DNA of 64,000 nucleotides from Azoarcus sp. CIB (GTDB lineage Bacteria > Pseudomonadota > Gammaproteobacteria > Burkholderiales > Rhodocyclaceae): the NCBI RefSeq assembly GCF_001190925.1, contig NZ_CP011072.1, positions 2,790,001 to 2,854,000 of the forward strand. Reading direction: 5' to 3'. Within the stretch, counting starts at the first letter, position 1. Each line of letters starts with the position of its first letter. The notes below the pieces were generated by a model. That model made no database searches, was not told where the DNA came from, and saw nothing but the letters and a program-made list of their open reading frames with translations. Positions 52,079 to 60,625 of this stretch are shown one piece after another. Position numbers and translations under genes: made by a program.

Positions 52079-52849
52079 TCACGGAATCATGAGTCCACCG
52101 TCGACGGCCAGCGTCTGGCCGGTGATGAAGCGGGCCCCGTCGCTCATCATGAACACCACGAAAGGCGTCATGTCGCGATCGGGGTCGCCGAGCTTGCCGC
52201 CGAGCGGGATCAACCCGGCCATCATCGCGTCGTGCGCCCGCAGGGCATCCGCGTCCATTCGTGCGCGGTGGGCGTCGTACATGGGCGTCCACATGCCCGG
52301 CGCAGCGGCATTCACGCTGATGCCGTGTCGCCCCCACTCCTTCGCCACCGTTCGGGTCCAGCCGAGGACCGCCGCCTTGGCCGCCGAATAGTGGGCACAT
52401 CCGGGCAGCCCCATGACCCCAGCCGCGGAGCCGAAGTTGAGGATGCGACCGCCCTTCTCCCGCAGATGCGGAAAGACGGCCTGGTTAGTGTTCAGGGTGC
52501 CGCGCGCATTGACGTCGAATATGAGGTCCCAGTCGGCGTCGACGATCGCTTCGGCCGGCGCCGCGCGCTCGACCCCAGCGATGTTCACCAGTCCGTCGAG
52601 GCCACCCAGCCAGGCGACGGCCTGCGCGACGACCCTATCGACTTCGGCACGCTCGCGAATGTCGCAGTGGAAATACCTCGCCTCGCCCGAGGCTCCCACA
52701 TTGGCGCGCGCCACTTCCGCGCTGCCAGCCTCGTCATTCACATCCAGCGCCGCCAGCCGCGCACCGGCCGCCACCAGTCCGCGCAGTGCACTCGCACCGA
52801 TGCCCCCTGCGGTGCCGGTCACGATGAGGCGTTTTCCGCTCAGCTGCAT
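52079..52849 (-). CDS. SDR dehydrogenase
   Basis: A 256-residue classical SDR starting MQLSGKRLIVTGTAGGIGAS with GAGGAGAGG just upstream. LDVNDE after the second strand suggests NAD. NIAGVERA takes the NNAG position; FGSAAGVMGLPGCAHYSAAK gives intact S-Y-K; the end is TGQTLAVDGGLMIP. The gene overlaps the end of the MFS gene by 10 bp. It is the last gene of the 52-59.9 kb minus group before the P450 promoter region. Likely oxidises a hydroxy-CoA or ring alcohol. Confidence 0.92.
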   Translation of the reverse strand: MQLSGKRLIVTGTAGGIGASALRGLVAAGARLAALDVNDEAGSAEVARANVGASGEARYFHCDIRERAEVDRVVAQAVAWLGGLDGLVNIAGVERAAPAEAIVDADWDLIFDVNARGTLNTNQAVFPHLREKGGRILNFGSAAGVMGLPGCAHYSAAKAAVLGWTRTVAKEWGRHGISVNAAAPGMWTPMYDAHRARMDADALRAHDAMMAGLIPLGGKLGDPDRDMTPFVVFMMSDGARFITGQTLAVDGGLMIP

Positions 52850-54069
52850 GTCCTCTCCTCCTGTTGTGGATGTTCCTCGCGGCGCGCGGGAGCCCCGTCG
52901 TCCGCCTCGATCCGCCGGGCCTGCAGGCCCCCGAGACCGAGCGCCGCGGCCATCACCCAGAACAGCACGGCCGCGCCGGCACTCGCCCCGATGGCGCCAA
53001 AAAGGAGGGGCATCGCGGTCATCGAGGTGTGCACCGTCATCGAGCGGAAAGCCAGCGCCTCGCCGTGCCGCTCGCGTGGCGTGACCTGATGCAGCGTCGC
53101 GAGAATCGTCGGTTGGATCGCGCCCAGCGCAAGGCCGAGGGTCGCGGCGCACAGCGCCATGGCCCATGCACTCTGGAGCAGTGGATACAGCACGAACACC
53201 AGACACGTGATGGAAAGCGCCCCCGCAAGCAAATGGCGTCGTGGCAGGCGTTCGGCCACAAACGGGATCAGGACGCGCACCGACATCGACGCGACCGCAT
53301 AAGCCGCCAGCACCGCCCCCAGCGCCGATGCGCTGAAGCCGCGTTCGACCCCGAGAATCGGCAACGCGAAGCCATGCACATCCCAACTGGCCGACACCAG
53401 CCAATTGACGAGGAGCAGGCGCCGGAACGACGGCAGGCGGAGCAGGCCCCACGCGGACGGCTGCTTGCGGTCCAATGCGGAGACCGGCGCCCGGCTTTCA
53501 TGCGGGACCGCCTGGGCGATCACCAGGGTCGCGAACGGAAGCAGCGCGAGCGCGGCGAACGCCGCCGAAAAACCGAGATGATCGATCAGCACGCCGGCCA
53601 TCATCGGCCCGAAGAGTCCCGCCACGGCCGGAGCAAGCGCGATCCAGCTGAACACGCGAAGCCGGTCCGCCTCGTCCCGCGCGAATCGGCTGGCCGTGCG
53701 CTGAATCGCGATCATGCCGAAGCCCGAGCCCGCGCCGCACAACGCAGCGGCCGCACACAGGGCAATGAGATGGGGCACCGAAGCTGCGAGCAGCGCACCC
53801 GCGAGCGACAGGCCGGCCGCAATGCGCACCGGCAGATGGTAGCCGTGCCGATCAGCAAGCCGTCCGGCCGGGATCGCGAAGATCGCGGGAAAGAGCGCGA
53901 ACATCGTCATCACGAGCCCCACGGCCCACTCGGAATGCCCCAGCCGCAGGACGCTCAGCGGCGCCGCCAGGCGAGCCCCCTGCACGCAGGCATGCAGTCC
54001 GACCTGGCATGCGACCAGCGCCACCAGGGCGCTGCGCATGGATGCAGGGGAAACCCCGTGCCCATTCAC
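52840..54069 (-). CDS. MFS transporter
   Basis: A 409-residue major facilitator with 12 predicted helices. The GTG start (MNGHGVSPASMRSALVALV) shares GTGA with the stop of the kinase gene and has GAGG about eight bases upstream. The loop 2-3 signature is GRLADRHGYHLPVRI (about 69-83); the second half repeats it loosely at ERLPRRHLLAG. C-terminal tail is hydrophilic (RREEHPQQEERTCS). The family cannot be narrowed to a substrate; import of the growth substrate or export of an intermediate are both possible. Confidence 0.92.
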   Translation of the reverse strand: MNGHGVSPASMRSALVALVACQVGLHACVQGARLAAPLSVLRLGHSEWAVGLVMTMFALFPAIFAIPAGRLADRHGYHLPVRIAAGLSLAGALLAASVPHLIALCAAAALCGAGSGFGMIAIQRTASRFARDEADRLRVFSWIALAPAVAGLFGPMMAGVLIDHLGFSAAFAALALLPFATLVIAQAVPHESRAPVSALDRKQPSAWGLLRLPSFRRLLLVNWLVSASWDVHGFALPILGVERGFSASALGAVLAAYAVASMSVRVLIPFVAERLPRRHLLAGALSITCLVFVLYPLLQSAWAMALCAATLGLALGAIQPTILATLHQVTPRERHGEALAFRSMTVHTSMTAMPLLFGAIGASAGAAVLFWVMAAALGLGGLQARRIEADDGAPARREEHPQQEERTCS

Positions 54070-55121
54070 GCCCGCACCTCGATCCCCGCGATCGCCGCTT
54101 CGAGCAGGCGCACCGCGGACGCATGATGCTGCGCGCCGGTTTCCGCCGGAGCCTTGCCTGCGCAGGATCGCGCATGGCTGGCCTCGAGCATGATGCCGAG
54201 CTTGAAGCGTGCCATCGCGACGTACCAATTGATCGCCGACAGATCGCGCCCGCTGCCATGGCGATAGTGTTCGACGAGTTCGGCGGTCGAGGGAAGACCG
54301 TCGGCGGGCGCGATGCGGATGGTGCCGGCGCCCCGCCCGTCGCGGTCGGGCCAGGTCGCGACGAGCCAGCCGAGATCAAGCAGCGGATCCCCCAGCGTCG
54401 CTAGCTCCCAGTCGATGATCGCTGCAAGCGCGGGCCGGTCATGCCGGAACATCACGTTACCAAAGTGATAATCGCCGTGCATCAACCCCGGAACGTTGGC
54501 CGCTGGCACGTGCGCTTCGAGCCAGTCGGCCACCTCGCGCACGCCAGGCAGCGCCTGCGGCCCCGGCCAACCGGGCTGCTCCGCGCAGCGCTCGAGATGC
54601 GTGAGCCAGCGCGGCACTTGCCGCTCAAGAAACCCTTCCGGCCGCCCGAAGTCCGCCAGTCCGACCGCGCCGGGCGCGACCTCGCCCAGGCGCAGCAAGG
54701 CATCGACCATCGACAGCCCCATCGCATGGCGCCACGCCGGGTCGGTGACATAGGCCCCCCGGAGCGGCGTCGGCGTCGCTGTGAACCCATCCACCGGAGC
54801 CATCAGGTAGAACGGCGCACCGAGCACCGACGCATCCGTGCAGGCAGCAATCAGGCGCGGGTGTGGTACCGCCGTGCCGGCAAGTGCTCCGAGCAGCCGC
54901 GCCTCACGGAGAAAGGTCGCGTGGATCTCGGGCTTTGCGCCCGGCGGCGGGCAGCGCAGGACATAGTCGGCGCCGTCGCGAAAAAAGCGCAGCAGGATGT
55001 TCTGCGTGCCCCCGGTGAGCGGCGTGACCGAGTCGATCGCCCCACTACCCAGCCCCTGCGCATCCATCCATTCGGCGAGTCGTCCGAGATCGACCTCCGC
55101 CGCCCACCCGTGAGCGCTCAT
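54066..55121 (-). CDS. APH-family kinase (ACAD10/11 N-terminal-domain-like; LvaA-like hydroxyacyl-CoA kinase candidate)
   Basis: A 351-residue aminoglycoside-phosphotransferase-fold protein starting MSAHGWAAEVDLGRLAEWM. Nucleotide-binding part LTGGTQNILLRFFRDGADYV; Brenner catalytic loop LMHGDYHFGNVMF (about 223-235); metal motif IIDWELATLGDPLLDLGWL. Its ATG overlaps the ACAD stop in ATGA. In animals this kinase domain is fused to an ACAD in ACAD10/11, and in Pseudomonas levulinate catabolism LvaA phosphorylates 4-hydroxyacyl-CoA beside the ACAD-like LvaC. The same pairing here supports a hydroxyacyl-CoA kinase rather than antibiotic resistance. Confidence 0.87.
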   Translation of the reverse strand: MSAHGWAAEVDLGRLAEWMDAQGLGSGAIDSVTPLTGGTQNILLRFFRDGADYVLRCPPPGAKPEIHATFLREARLLGALAGTAVPHPRLIAACTDASVLGAPFYLMAPVDGFTATPTPLRGAYVTDPAWRHAMGLSMVDALLRLGEVAPGAVGLADFGRPEGFLERQVPRWLTHLERCAEQPGWPGPQALPGVREVADWLEAHVPAANVPGLMHGDYHFGNVMFRHDRPALAAIIDWELATLGDPLLDLGWLVATWPDRDGRGAGTIRIAPADGLPSTAELVEHYRHGSGRDLSAINWYVAMARFKLGIMLEASHARSCAGKAPAETGAQHHASAVRLLEAAIAGIEVRA

Positions 55122-56392
55122 CCCAGCACCGCGCTGAACTTCGCCCGTGCAGCGGCCTCGGCCGTCGGCCGGTGATAGTCGGGGAACAAGTCCTCGCAAC
55201 CGGTGTACTCGCGCAGCAACTGTTTGGCGACGGTGATCTTGTGCACCTCGGTCGGACCGTCTGCGAGCCCCATCTGGTAGGCGCGCACGATCAGGCCGAC
55301 GAAGGGCATCTCGGACGACACCCCTATCGATCCATGCACCTGCAATGCACTCGACGCGATGTCGTGCAGCACCTTGGGCATCGTCGCCTTCACCGCGGCG
55401 ATGTCCTTGCGCACCTTCATGTAGTCCTGGTACTTGTCGATGCGCCAGGCAGTGCGCATGACCAGCAGGCGGAACTGCTCGAGCTGGATCCACGCATCGG
55501 CGATCCTCTCCTGCACCATCTGCTTGTCCGCGAGCAGCGCGCCCTGGGTGCTGCGCGACAAGGCCCGCTCGCACAGCGCGTCGAGTGCCTTCTGCGACTG
55601 GCCGATGACGCGCATCGCGTGGTGCACGCGCCCCCCGCCAAGGCGCACCTGCGCGACGACGAAGGCCTCGCCGGGCGCGCCGAGCATGTTCTCCGCCGAC
55701 ACCCGCACCCGGTCGAAATTCAGGTAGCCATGAGTCGCCTCGGGATCGTCAGGGACGCCGACGTTACGGACGATCTCGATTCCCGGCGTGTCGGCAGGCA
55801 CGATGAACATGCTCATGCCTTTGTAGGGCGACACGGTCGGGTCGGTGATCGCCATGACGATGTAGAACGCGGCATAGCGAGCGTTCGACGCGAACCACTT
55901 CTGCCCCGAAATCAGCCAATCGTTGCCATCCTGTTCGGCTCGCGTCGTGAACACTTTCGGATCGGCGCCCCCCTGCGGCTCGGTCATCGCAAAACAGGAC
56001 ACGATGCGGTTGTCGAGAAGCGGCTCGAGGTAGCGCGCCTTCTGTTCGGGCGTGCCGTAGTGCGCGAGGATCTCGCAGTTTCCCGAATCGGGCGCGTGCG
56101 CGCCGAACACGATGGGCGCGAACAGCGCGCGACCGAGGATCTCGTTCATCAACGCCAGCTTGACCTGGCCATAGCCCGCCCCGCCAAGTTCCGGTCCGAG
56201 GTGGCAAGCCCACAGATTCCTGGCCTTCACCTCGCGCTGCAGCGGGCGGACCAGCGCCTCGAAGCGCGGATCGTGGATATTCCAGGGGCTGCCGAGGACA
56301 TGCTCGAGCGGCTCGACCTCCTCGCGCACAAAGCGGTCGATCCAGTCGAGTTCCTGCTGGAATTCCGGGTCGGTCTCAAAATCCCATGCCAT
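55118..56392 (-). CDS. Acyl-CoA dehydrogenase of the ACAD10/11 (LvaC-like) type
   Basis: A 424-residue ACAD, longer than the others here by a 30-50 residue N-terminal region (FETDPEFQQELDWIDRFVRE). LGPELGGAGYGQVKLALMNE, AMTEPQGGADPKVFTTRAEQ, GQKWFASNARYAAFYIVMAI, GGGRVHHAMRVIGQSQKALD and the C-terminal MGLADGPTEVHKITVAKQLL are hallmarks of the ACAD10/11 branch. In that branch the enzyme acts on 4-phospho-acyl-CoA and eliminates phosphate. Adjacent coupled kinase and SDR genes fit. GGAG precedes the ATG. Confidence 0.92.
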   Translation of the reverse strand: MAWDFETDPEFQQELDWIDRFVREEVEPLEHVLGSPWNIHDPRFEALVRPLQREVKARNLWACHLGPELGGAGYGQVKLALMNEILGRALFAPIVFGAHAPDSGNCEILAHYGTPEQKARYLEPLLDNRIVSCFAMTEPQGGADPKVFTTRAEQDGNDWLISGQKWFASNARYAAFYIVMAITDPTVSPYKGMSMFIVPADTPGIEIVRNVGVPDDPEATHGYLNFDRVRVSAENMLGAPGEAFVVAQVRLGGGRVHHAMRVIGQSQKALDALCERALSRSTQGALLADKQMVQERIADAWIQLEQFRLLVMRTAWRIDKYQDYMKVRKDIAAVKATMPKVLHDIASSALQVHGSIGVSSEMPFVGLIVRAYQMGLADGPTEVHKITVAKQLLREYTGCEDLFPDYHRPTAEAAARAKFSAVLG

Positions 56393-56404
56393 CTTCGATC
56401 TCCA

Positions 56405-57142
56405 TCAGGCGAGCAGCAGGCCGCCATCGACCAGCAGGGTCTGGCCGAGCATGTAGGACGCCAGCGGCGAAGCGAGGAAGAGCGCCGCACCGGCCATCTC
56501 TTCCGGCGTGCCGAGGCGGCCGAGGGGAATATTCTTGAGCGATGCCTCCAGGCGCTTGGGGTGATCCGTCGTGATGCGGGTAAGCTTGGTCGCGACGAGT
56601 CCGGGGGCGATGCCGTTTACGCGGATGCCGTCGCGTGCCCACGCTTCGCCCAGCGTGCGGGTAAGGCCGTAGGCCCCCGTCTTGGAAGCGTTGTAGGCCG
56701 GGGTGCCGACCGTGGAATGGAAGGCCGCGGCCGAACTCACGATGATCATCGATCCGCGGCTCTCGGCGAGCATGTCGTGGAACTTGTCGCCGCAGGCCAT
56801 GAGGCTCACGAGGTTCACGTTCACGACCTCCCGAAAGGCCGGCACCTTGAACTCCTCGCGGTTGTAGCGCACCGTGCCTTGCGCGCAGATCAGCACGTCG
56901 AGCCGCTCGAACGGCACCGGCGCGCTCGCCACCGCATCGGCGTCGGCCACATCCACTTGCACATACGCGAGTCCCTCGAGGTTCGAGTCGGACGAATCGG
57001 CGTAATCGGCGACGGTCGGTCGCGTGCCCCAGACATGGACGCTCGCCCCGCGCCGACGGAAGGCCTGCGCCATGCCGTTGCCGATCCCGCTCGATCCTCC
57101 CACCACGAGTACCGTCTTGCCGCTGAAGTCCAGTTCGTTCAC
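56405..57142 (-). CDS. SDR dehydrogenase/reductase
   Basis: A 245-residue SDR with GTG start (MNELDFSGKTVLVVGGSSGI), GGAG ten bases upstream. GGSSGIG cofactor loop, an RRRGASVHVWG second strand, CAQGTV in place of NNAG, and VSSAAAFHSTVGTPAYNASK with intact S-Y-K. It is followed 12 bp later by the ACAD10/11-type gene and then the kinase, the gene set that in the levulinate pathway performs keto reduction, phosphorylation and phosphate elimination. It could therefore interconvert 4-oxo- and 4-hydroxyacyl-CoA; alternatively a plain 3-hydroxyacyl-CoA dehydrogenase. Confidence 0.9.
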   Translation of the reverse strand: MNELDFSGKTVLVVGGSSGIGNGMAQAFRRRGASVHVWGTRPTVADYADSSDSNLEGLAYVQVDVADADAVASAPVPFERLDVLICAQGTVRYNREEFKVPAFREVVNVNLVSLMACGDKFHDMLAESRGSMIIVSSAAAFHSTVGTPAYNASKTGAYGLTRTLGEAWARDGIRVNGIAPGLVATKLTRITTDHPKRLEASLKNIPLGRLGTPEEMAGAALFLASPLASYMLGQTLLVDGGLLLA

Positions 57143-57168
57143 GTGTTCGTTTCTCCTTCGTCCATGCG

Positions 57169-59400
57169 TCAGGGATTGGTCACGGCCGCGGCGACCATGC
57201 TTTGAATCTGCCCTTCGTCGAGCCCGACCGATCGCCACACCCTGTGGCTGTGCTCGCCCAGCGCCGGCGGTGCCCGGTCAAGGGCGAGGGGCAGGTCGCA
57301 AAAGTTCCAGTACGCGCCGACCTGTTCGAGGTGCCCATACACCGCGTGCGGATAGGCGGCGTGCAGCCCCGCCCGTCGGCAGCCGTCGTCGTCGAGAAAG
57401 CTCAGACCGGGGTTTTCGAGCGCGGGCTCGCAAGGCACCCCCGCCGAGGTCAGACACTCGCAGGCCGTCTCGCGGCTGAACGCCGCAAACCAGGCCTCGC
57501 GATCGTTCCCGGCCAAGGCGGCGAGCGCCCGCGCTTCCTCCGGCCGCAGCGCGGCGACAGCCAGCCAGCCGTCCGCGCAGCGATACAGACGGTGATCCGG
57601 CGACACGCCGGTCTGCGCCGCGTCGAGGTGATCGATCGGGGACAGACTGCCGTCGGCGCGCATCACGGCCTCGCCCACGGTCAGTAGCGTCGCGCCGAGG
57701 AGCGATGCCGCCACCGCCTGTCCGTCGCCCGTTATCTGGCGCTGAAAATGCGCGAGCAGGAGTGCGAACACTGACGACAGCGCGGCGAAGTAGTCCCCGA
57801 CGCCGAAGCGCAACCACATCGGCGGCCTCCCCTCGCCGCCGCATTCCACTTCCCAGCCGCAGGCCGCCTGCATCAGCTGATCGAACCCGGGCCAGTCCTT
57901 GCGCGGTCCCAGCGGACCGTAGGAGCTGATGTGGCAATACACGAGCGCCGGATTGATCGCCTTCAGCGTTTCGTAGTCGATACCCAGCTTGTGCGCGGCC
58001 GGCAGGCGGACGTTGTGATGAACCACGTCGGCCCAGCGCACCAGCGCCGCGAGTGCCGGTTGTGCGGTCGGATCCCCGAGCTTGAGCGTCGCACCGAGCT
58101 TGCCACGCTGCGTGCCGGCGAAGATCCGTTCCAGACGGCGCATCGCATCGCCACCGGGGGGTTCCACCTTGATGACTTCGGCGCCGAGGTCGGCGAGGAG
58201 CTGCGTCGCGAAGGGCCCAGCAAGGTAGGCGCCCAGGTCGAGCACCCTGAGGCCAGTGAGGGGTGCGCTCCCCGACTGCCCCTTCGGCACGCCGTCGAAT
58301 GCTTGCGCGCGCGGGACGCTCCAAGCCGGGTCCGATTCAAGCGGCAGCAACCCGCCGCGCAGGCGCGGGGGAGGGTCGGTGGTGTACGCCGGCCCGGGTT
58401 CGAACACGTGACCGAGGACGGGATCGTCCACCATCACGACAAATCCGTTGGCACGCGCCTGTTCGTCGCGGTATATCTCACCGAAAGGGGCCGCAACCTG
58501 TGCGGCCACGTCGTGCTGCCAGAAGTGTTCGACCCATTCCTGCGCAGGGCGCGTGGCAATGATTGCCCTATTCGCGCCGAAGTTTGGCGCAACGTGGCTG
58601 GGTGGATATTTCGCGTTCTCGGCCGCGACCGCCTCGGGCCCCATCGCTGCGAGCGCCTCTGCCATCCAAGGCGCCTTGTCCGGCGAGTAGTGCACATGGA
58701 TCCAGCGCCCGTCGAAGCATCGGTGCAGCGGAATAGGCGTCGTCTTGTCGAGCCCTTTCGCGAATACCGGTGTCGGCGTCTCGGCGCGTGACCAGTGCAT
58801 GCTCATCGGTGCGAGCGCGGCCTGGGCGAGGCTGGTGTGAGCCGCCCCGCCGCGCCCGTCGCGTCGACGTGCGATCAAACGCGCCATCACCCCGATGACG
58901 CAGAACCAGGCGGCGAGCCAACTCGCGAATGGCATGCGGACGAAGATCGGGCCCGGCCGATGACCAGGCTGCTCGTCGAGCAGACCCAAGCGCGCGAGCA
59001 CGAGCGATTCCCGCGGCAAGGCTTCGGCGAGTGGATGCCGGGATGGCCAGCCGGTGATTGCCGACACAACAAGCTGCGGGCATGCTGCAGCAAGCGCGTC
59101 TTCCGCCAGCCCCAACGCTGCCGCACGGCTGGGTATGATGTCGTGGATCAACACGTCGGCGTCGGCCAGCAAGGCATGCAGACGCCTGCGCCCATCATCG
59201 CGATCCAGGTCGAGCTCGACCCGACGCTTTCCCCTGTTGAGAACGGAGAACAAGGCCGTGCCCTGCTCCGCATCGCTGCCCGGCGCTTCGATGCGGATGA
59301 CTTCCGCACCCGCCTCCGAGAGCAGCAACCCGGCCGCCGGACCGGGGATGCCGCATGCGATCTCGACGACGCGGATACCGGCGAGGATGCCTTCGTGCAT
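57169..59400 (-). CDS. Double-domain CaiB/BaiF (class III) CoA-transferase
   Basis: A 743-residue fusion of two class III CoA-transferase units. First unit about 1-375 (GIRVVEIACGIPGPAAGLLL, AEVIRIEAPGSD). Second unit about 390-743 (GLRVLDLGAYLAGPFATQLL, AEVIKVEPPGGDAMRR, YCHISSYGPLGPRKDWPGFD). In the second unit an aspartate is present at the expected catalytic position (RFGVGDYFAALSS); the matching part of the first reads VRMPFASWLAAWF without it, so only the C-terminal site may be active. These enzymes move CoA between acids. Start ATG at 59400 has GGAGTAGGG upstream; 10 more codons are open. It begins 4 bp after the AhpD-like gene. Confidence 0.92.
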   Translation of the reverse strand: MHEGILAGIRVVEIACGIPGPAAGLLLSEAGAEVIRIEAPGSDAEQGTALFSVLNRGKRRVELDLDRDDGRRRLHALLADADVLIHDIIPSRAAALGLAEDALAAACPQLVVSAITGWPSRHPLAEALPRESLVLARLGLLDEQPGHRPGPIFVRMPFASWLAAWFCVIGVMARLIARRRDGRGGAAHTSLAQAALAPMSMHWSRAETPTPVFAKGLDKTTPIPLHRCFDGRWIHVHYSPDKAPWMAEALAAMGPEAVAAENAKYPPSHVAPNFGANRAIIATRPAQEWVEHFWQHDVAAQVAAPFGEIYRDEQARANGFVVMVDDPVLGHVFEPGPAYTTDPPPRLRGGLLPLESDPAWSVPRAQAFDGVPKGQSGSAPLTGLRVLDLGAYLAGPFATQLLADLGAEVIKVEPPGGDAMRRLERIFAGTQRGKLGATLKLGDPTAQPALAALVRWADVVHHNVRLPAAHKLGIDYETLKAINPALVYCHISSYGPLGPRKDWPGFDQLMQAACGWEVECGGEGRPPMWLRFGVGDYFAALSSVFALLLAHFQRQITGDGQAVAASLLGATLLTVGEAVMRADGSLSPIDHLDAAQTGVSPDHRLYRCADGWLAVAALRPEEARALAALAGNDREAWFAAFSRETACECLTSAGVPCEPALENPGLSFLDDDGCRRAGLHAAYPHAVYGHLEQVGAYWNFCDLPLALDRAPPALGEHSHRVWRSVGLDEGQIQSMVAAAVTNP

Positions 59401-59404
59401 CGCC

Positions 59405-59914
59405 CTACTCCGCGTACGCCTGCTGCACATAGGTCATGCGCCCACCCGCTAGCATCAGCGCGCAGAACATGTTCAGCTCGACGATCTGGGCGGTGGAAAA
59501 ATGGCGGCCGAGCTCGGCGAATACCGCGTCGTCGATGGCCATGTAGTCGGCCGCAAAGAGCTCGGCGTATCGCAGCGCCGCCTTCTCGTGCGGCGAAAAA
59601 CGAGCATCGTCCGCGCTCAGGCAGGCGATATCCTCCTCGCTCACCGCGTCGTCCTTGCGCGCGAGCTGACACGCCTTGCAGGTCGTGATCGAGGCGATCC
59701 TGAGCCGCACCAGCTCGCGGAGGCGGCCGTCGAGCACCCCACTCACGTGCATCGTTTCCAGGGTCGCGAGCCAGGCTTGGGCAAGCTCGGGGCGATGTGC
59801 CCAGACCTGCACCGGGACGGTGGAACTCAACATGCGGTTGGCGCACCCCCGCGCCACTGCGTCGGCAAGCGGTGCAGGCAACGCATCGAGGGGAATGGGC
59901 TGGATTCTCGCCAT
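59405..59914 (-). CDS. Carboxymuconolactone decarboxylase/AhpD-like protein
   Basis: A 169-residue alpha-helical protein starting MARIQPIPLDALPAPLADAV, with GAGGA upstream. The AhpD-type redox motif is TTCKACQLARKDDAVS: both cysteines are present, but arginine stands where AhpD has the proton-relay histidine. RELVRLRIASITTCKACQ is the diagnostic block and HFSTAQIVELNMFCALML the C-terminal helix. The family includes peroxidase partners and lactone decarboxylases. It is the first gene of the unit running toward 52 kb and is preceded by a palindromic A/T-rich region. Confidence 0.9.
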   Translation of the reverse strand: MARIQPIPLDALPAPLADAVARGCANRMLSSTVPVQVWAHRPELAQAWLATLETMHVSGVLDGRLRELVRLRIASITTCKACQLARKDDAVSEEDIACLSADDARFSPHEKAALRYAELFAADYMAIDDAVFAELGRHFSTAQIVELNMFCALMLAGGRMTYVQQAYAE

Positions 59915-60230
59915 GGTGGGTCCTCGGTTGGGATGAACGGATTGCCCGGCGAGACGTCGGTCAGAACGCTCAGGCAAGGCTGCAGAACTTCGACGAGCCA
60001 CCCGACCCTGCATGAAGCGCTCGATCGCGGGGTCGAGCGGCCTCACCGATGCACAGCCTCTCGTAGTTATATGTTCAGTTTTTGCATTTTTGTTCAAATA
60101 TACGACTGAATCCCCTCCGAAACAAGAACGGCGTGATCTGACCGGGTGTCAGAACACGCCGCACCTGCCTCAGGATGTAGAGAGGACGTTCGCAATCGCG
60201 GTTTTTCCCGACCGCGCCGTTACTGCCCGT
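59915..60230. promoter_or_regulatory. 316-bp gene-free promoter region with A/T-rich dyad
   Basis: Between the SnoaL-like gene and the AhpD-like gene there is no supportable ORF. An unusually A/T-rich patch at 60062-60108 has TCGTA...ATAT (60061-60071) opposed by ATATACGA (60098-60105) and two direct TGTTCA words (60072-60077, 60091-60096) spaced 19 bp apart, like the repeats at 50449 and 51925. It is likely the control region of the 52-59.9 kb operon. Confidence 0.5.
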
Positions 60231-60587
60231 TCAGGGCTGACGAATGAAGTAGCGCACGTGGAGCTTGCCGCCCTCGTCGAAGCGATAGAGCTCGATGGTT
60301 TCGATCGTCACATCGGTCCCCTTCACCCTGTTGCGGTTGTGACAGGCCGCCTCGCAGCCATTGATGATCATCGCGACCTCCTCGATGTCGATCTTGGCGT
60401 TCTGCGCGGTCCACATCGCTTCAAGCACCGGCCACCCGTCAGCGGGCGGTCGGCCGACGTATTCGATTGAGAGACCGCCGGGCGCGACCTCGCGGTAAGC
60501 AGCCAGCAAACCTTCCTTGTCGGAGGCGTTCCATCGGGCAAGCTGTGTGTGCAGGAAATGCTCGATGGCCTTCGCGTCGATGCTCAT
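60231..60587 (-). CDS. SnoaL-like (NTF2-fold) small protein
   Basis: A 118-residue protein starting MSIDAKAIEHFLHTQLARWN, with AAAAAGGAG upstream. The pattern of an N-terminal amphipathic helix (FLHTQLARWNASDKEGLLAAY), a WPVLEAMW helix and a beta sheet ending IETIELYRFDEGGKLHVRYF fits SnoaL/ketosteroid-isomerase-like NTF2 folds. Such proteins often act as isomerases, cyclases or hydrolases on ring ketones. No catalytic residue can be assigned with confidence. It follows the unassigned 343-residue gene in the P450-copy-2 operon. Confidence 0.82.
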   Translation of the reverse strand: MSIDAKAIEHFLHTQLARWNASDKEGLLAAYREVAPGGLSIEYVGRPPADGWPVLEAMWTAQNAKIDIEEVAMIINGCEAACHNRNRVKGTDVTIETIELYRFDEGGKLHVRYFIRQP

Positions 60588-60625
60588 GGGAGCTCCTTTT
60601 TCGTGTCTCGTGTTGATTGGGCGCG

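Noticed and set aside
54066-55121. Aminoglycoside resistance gene
   Set aside because: The fold is APH-like, but the coupled ACAD10/11-type gene, the SDR and the island context point to hydroxyacyl-CoA phosphorylation.
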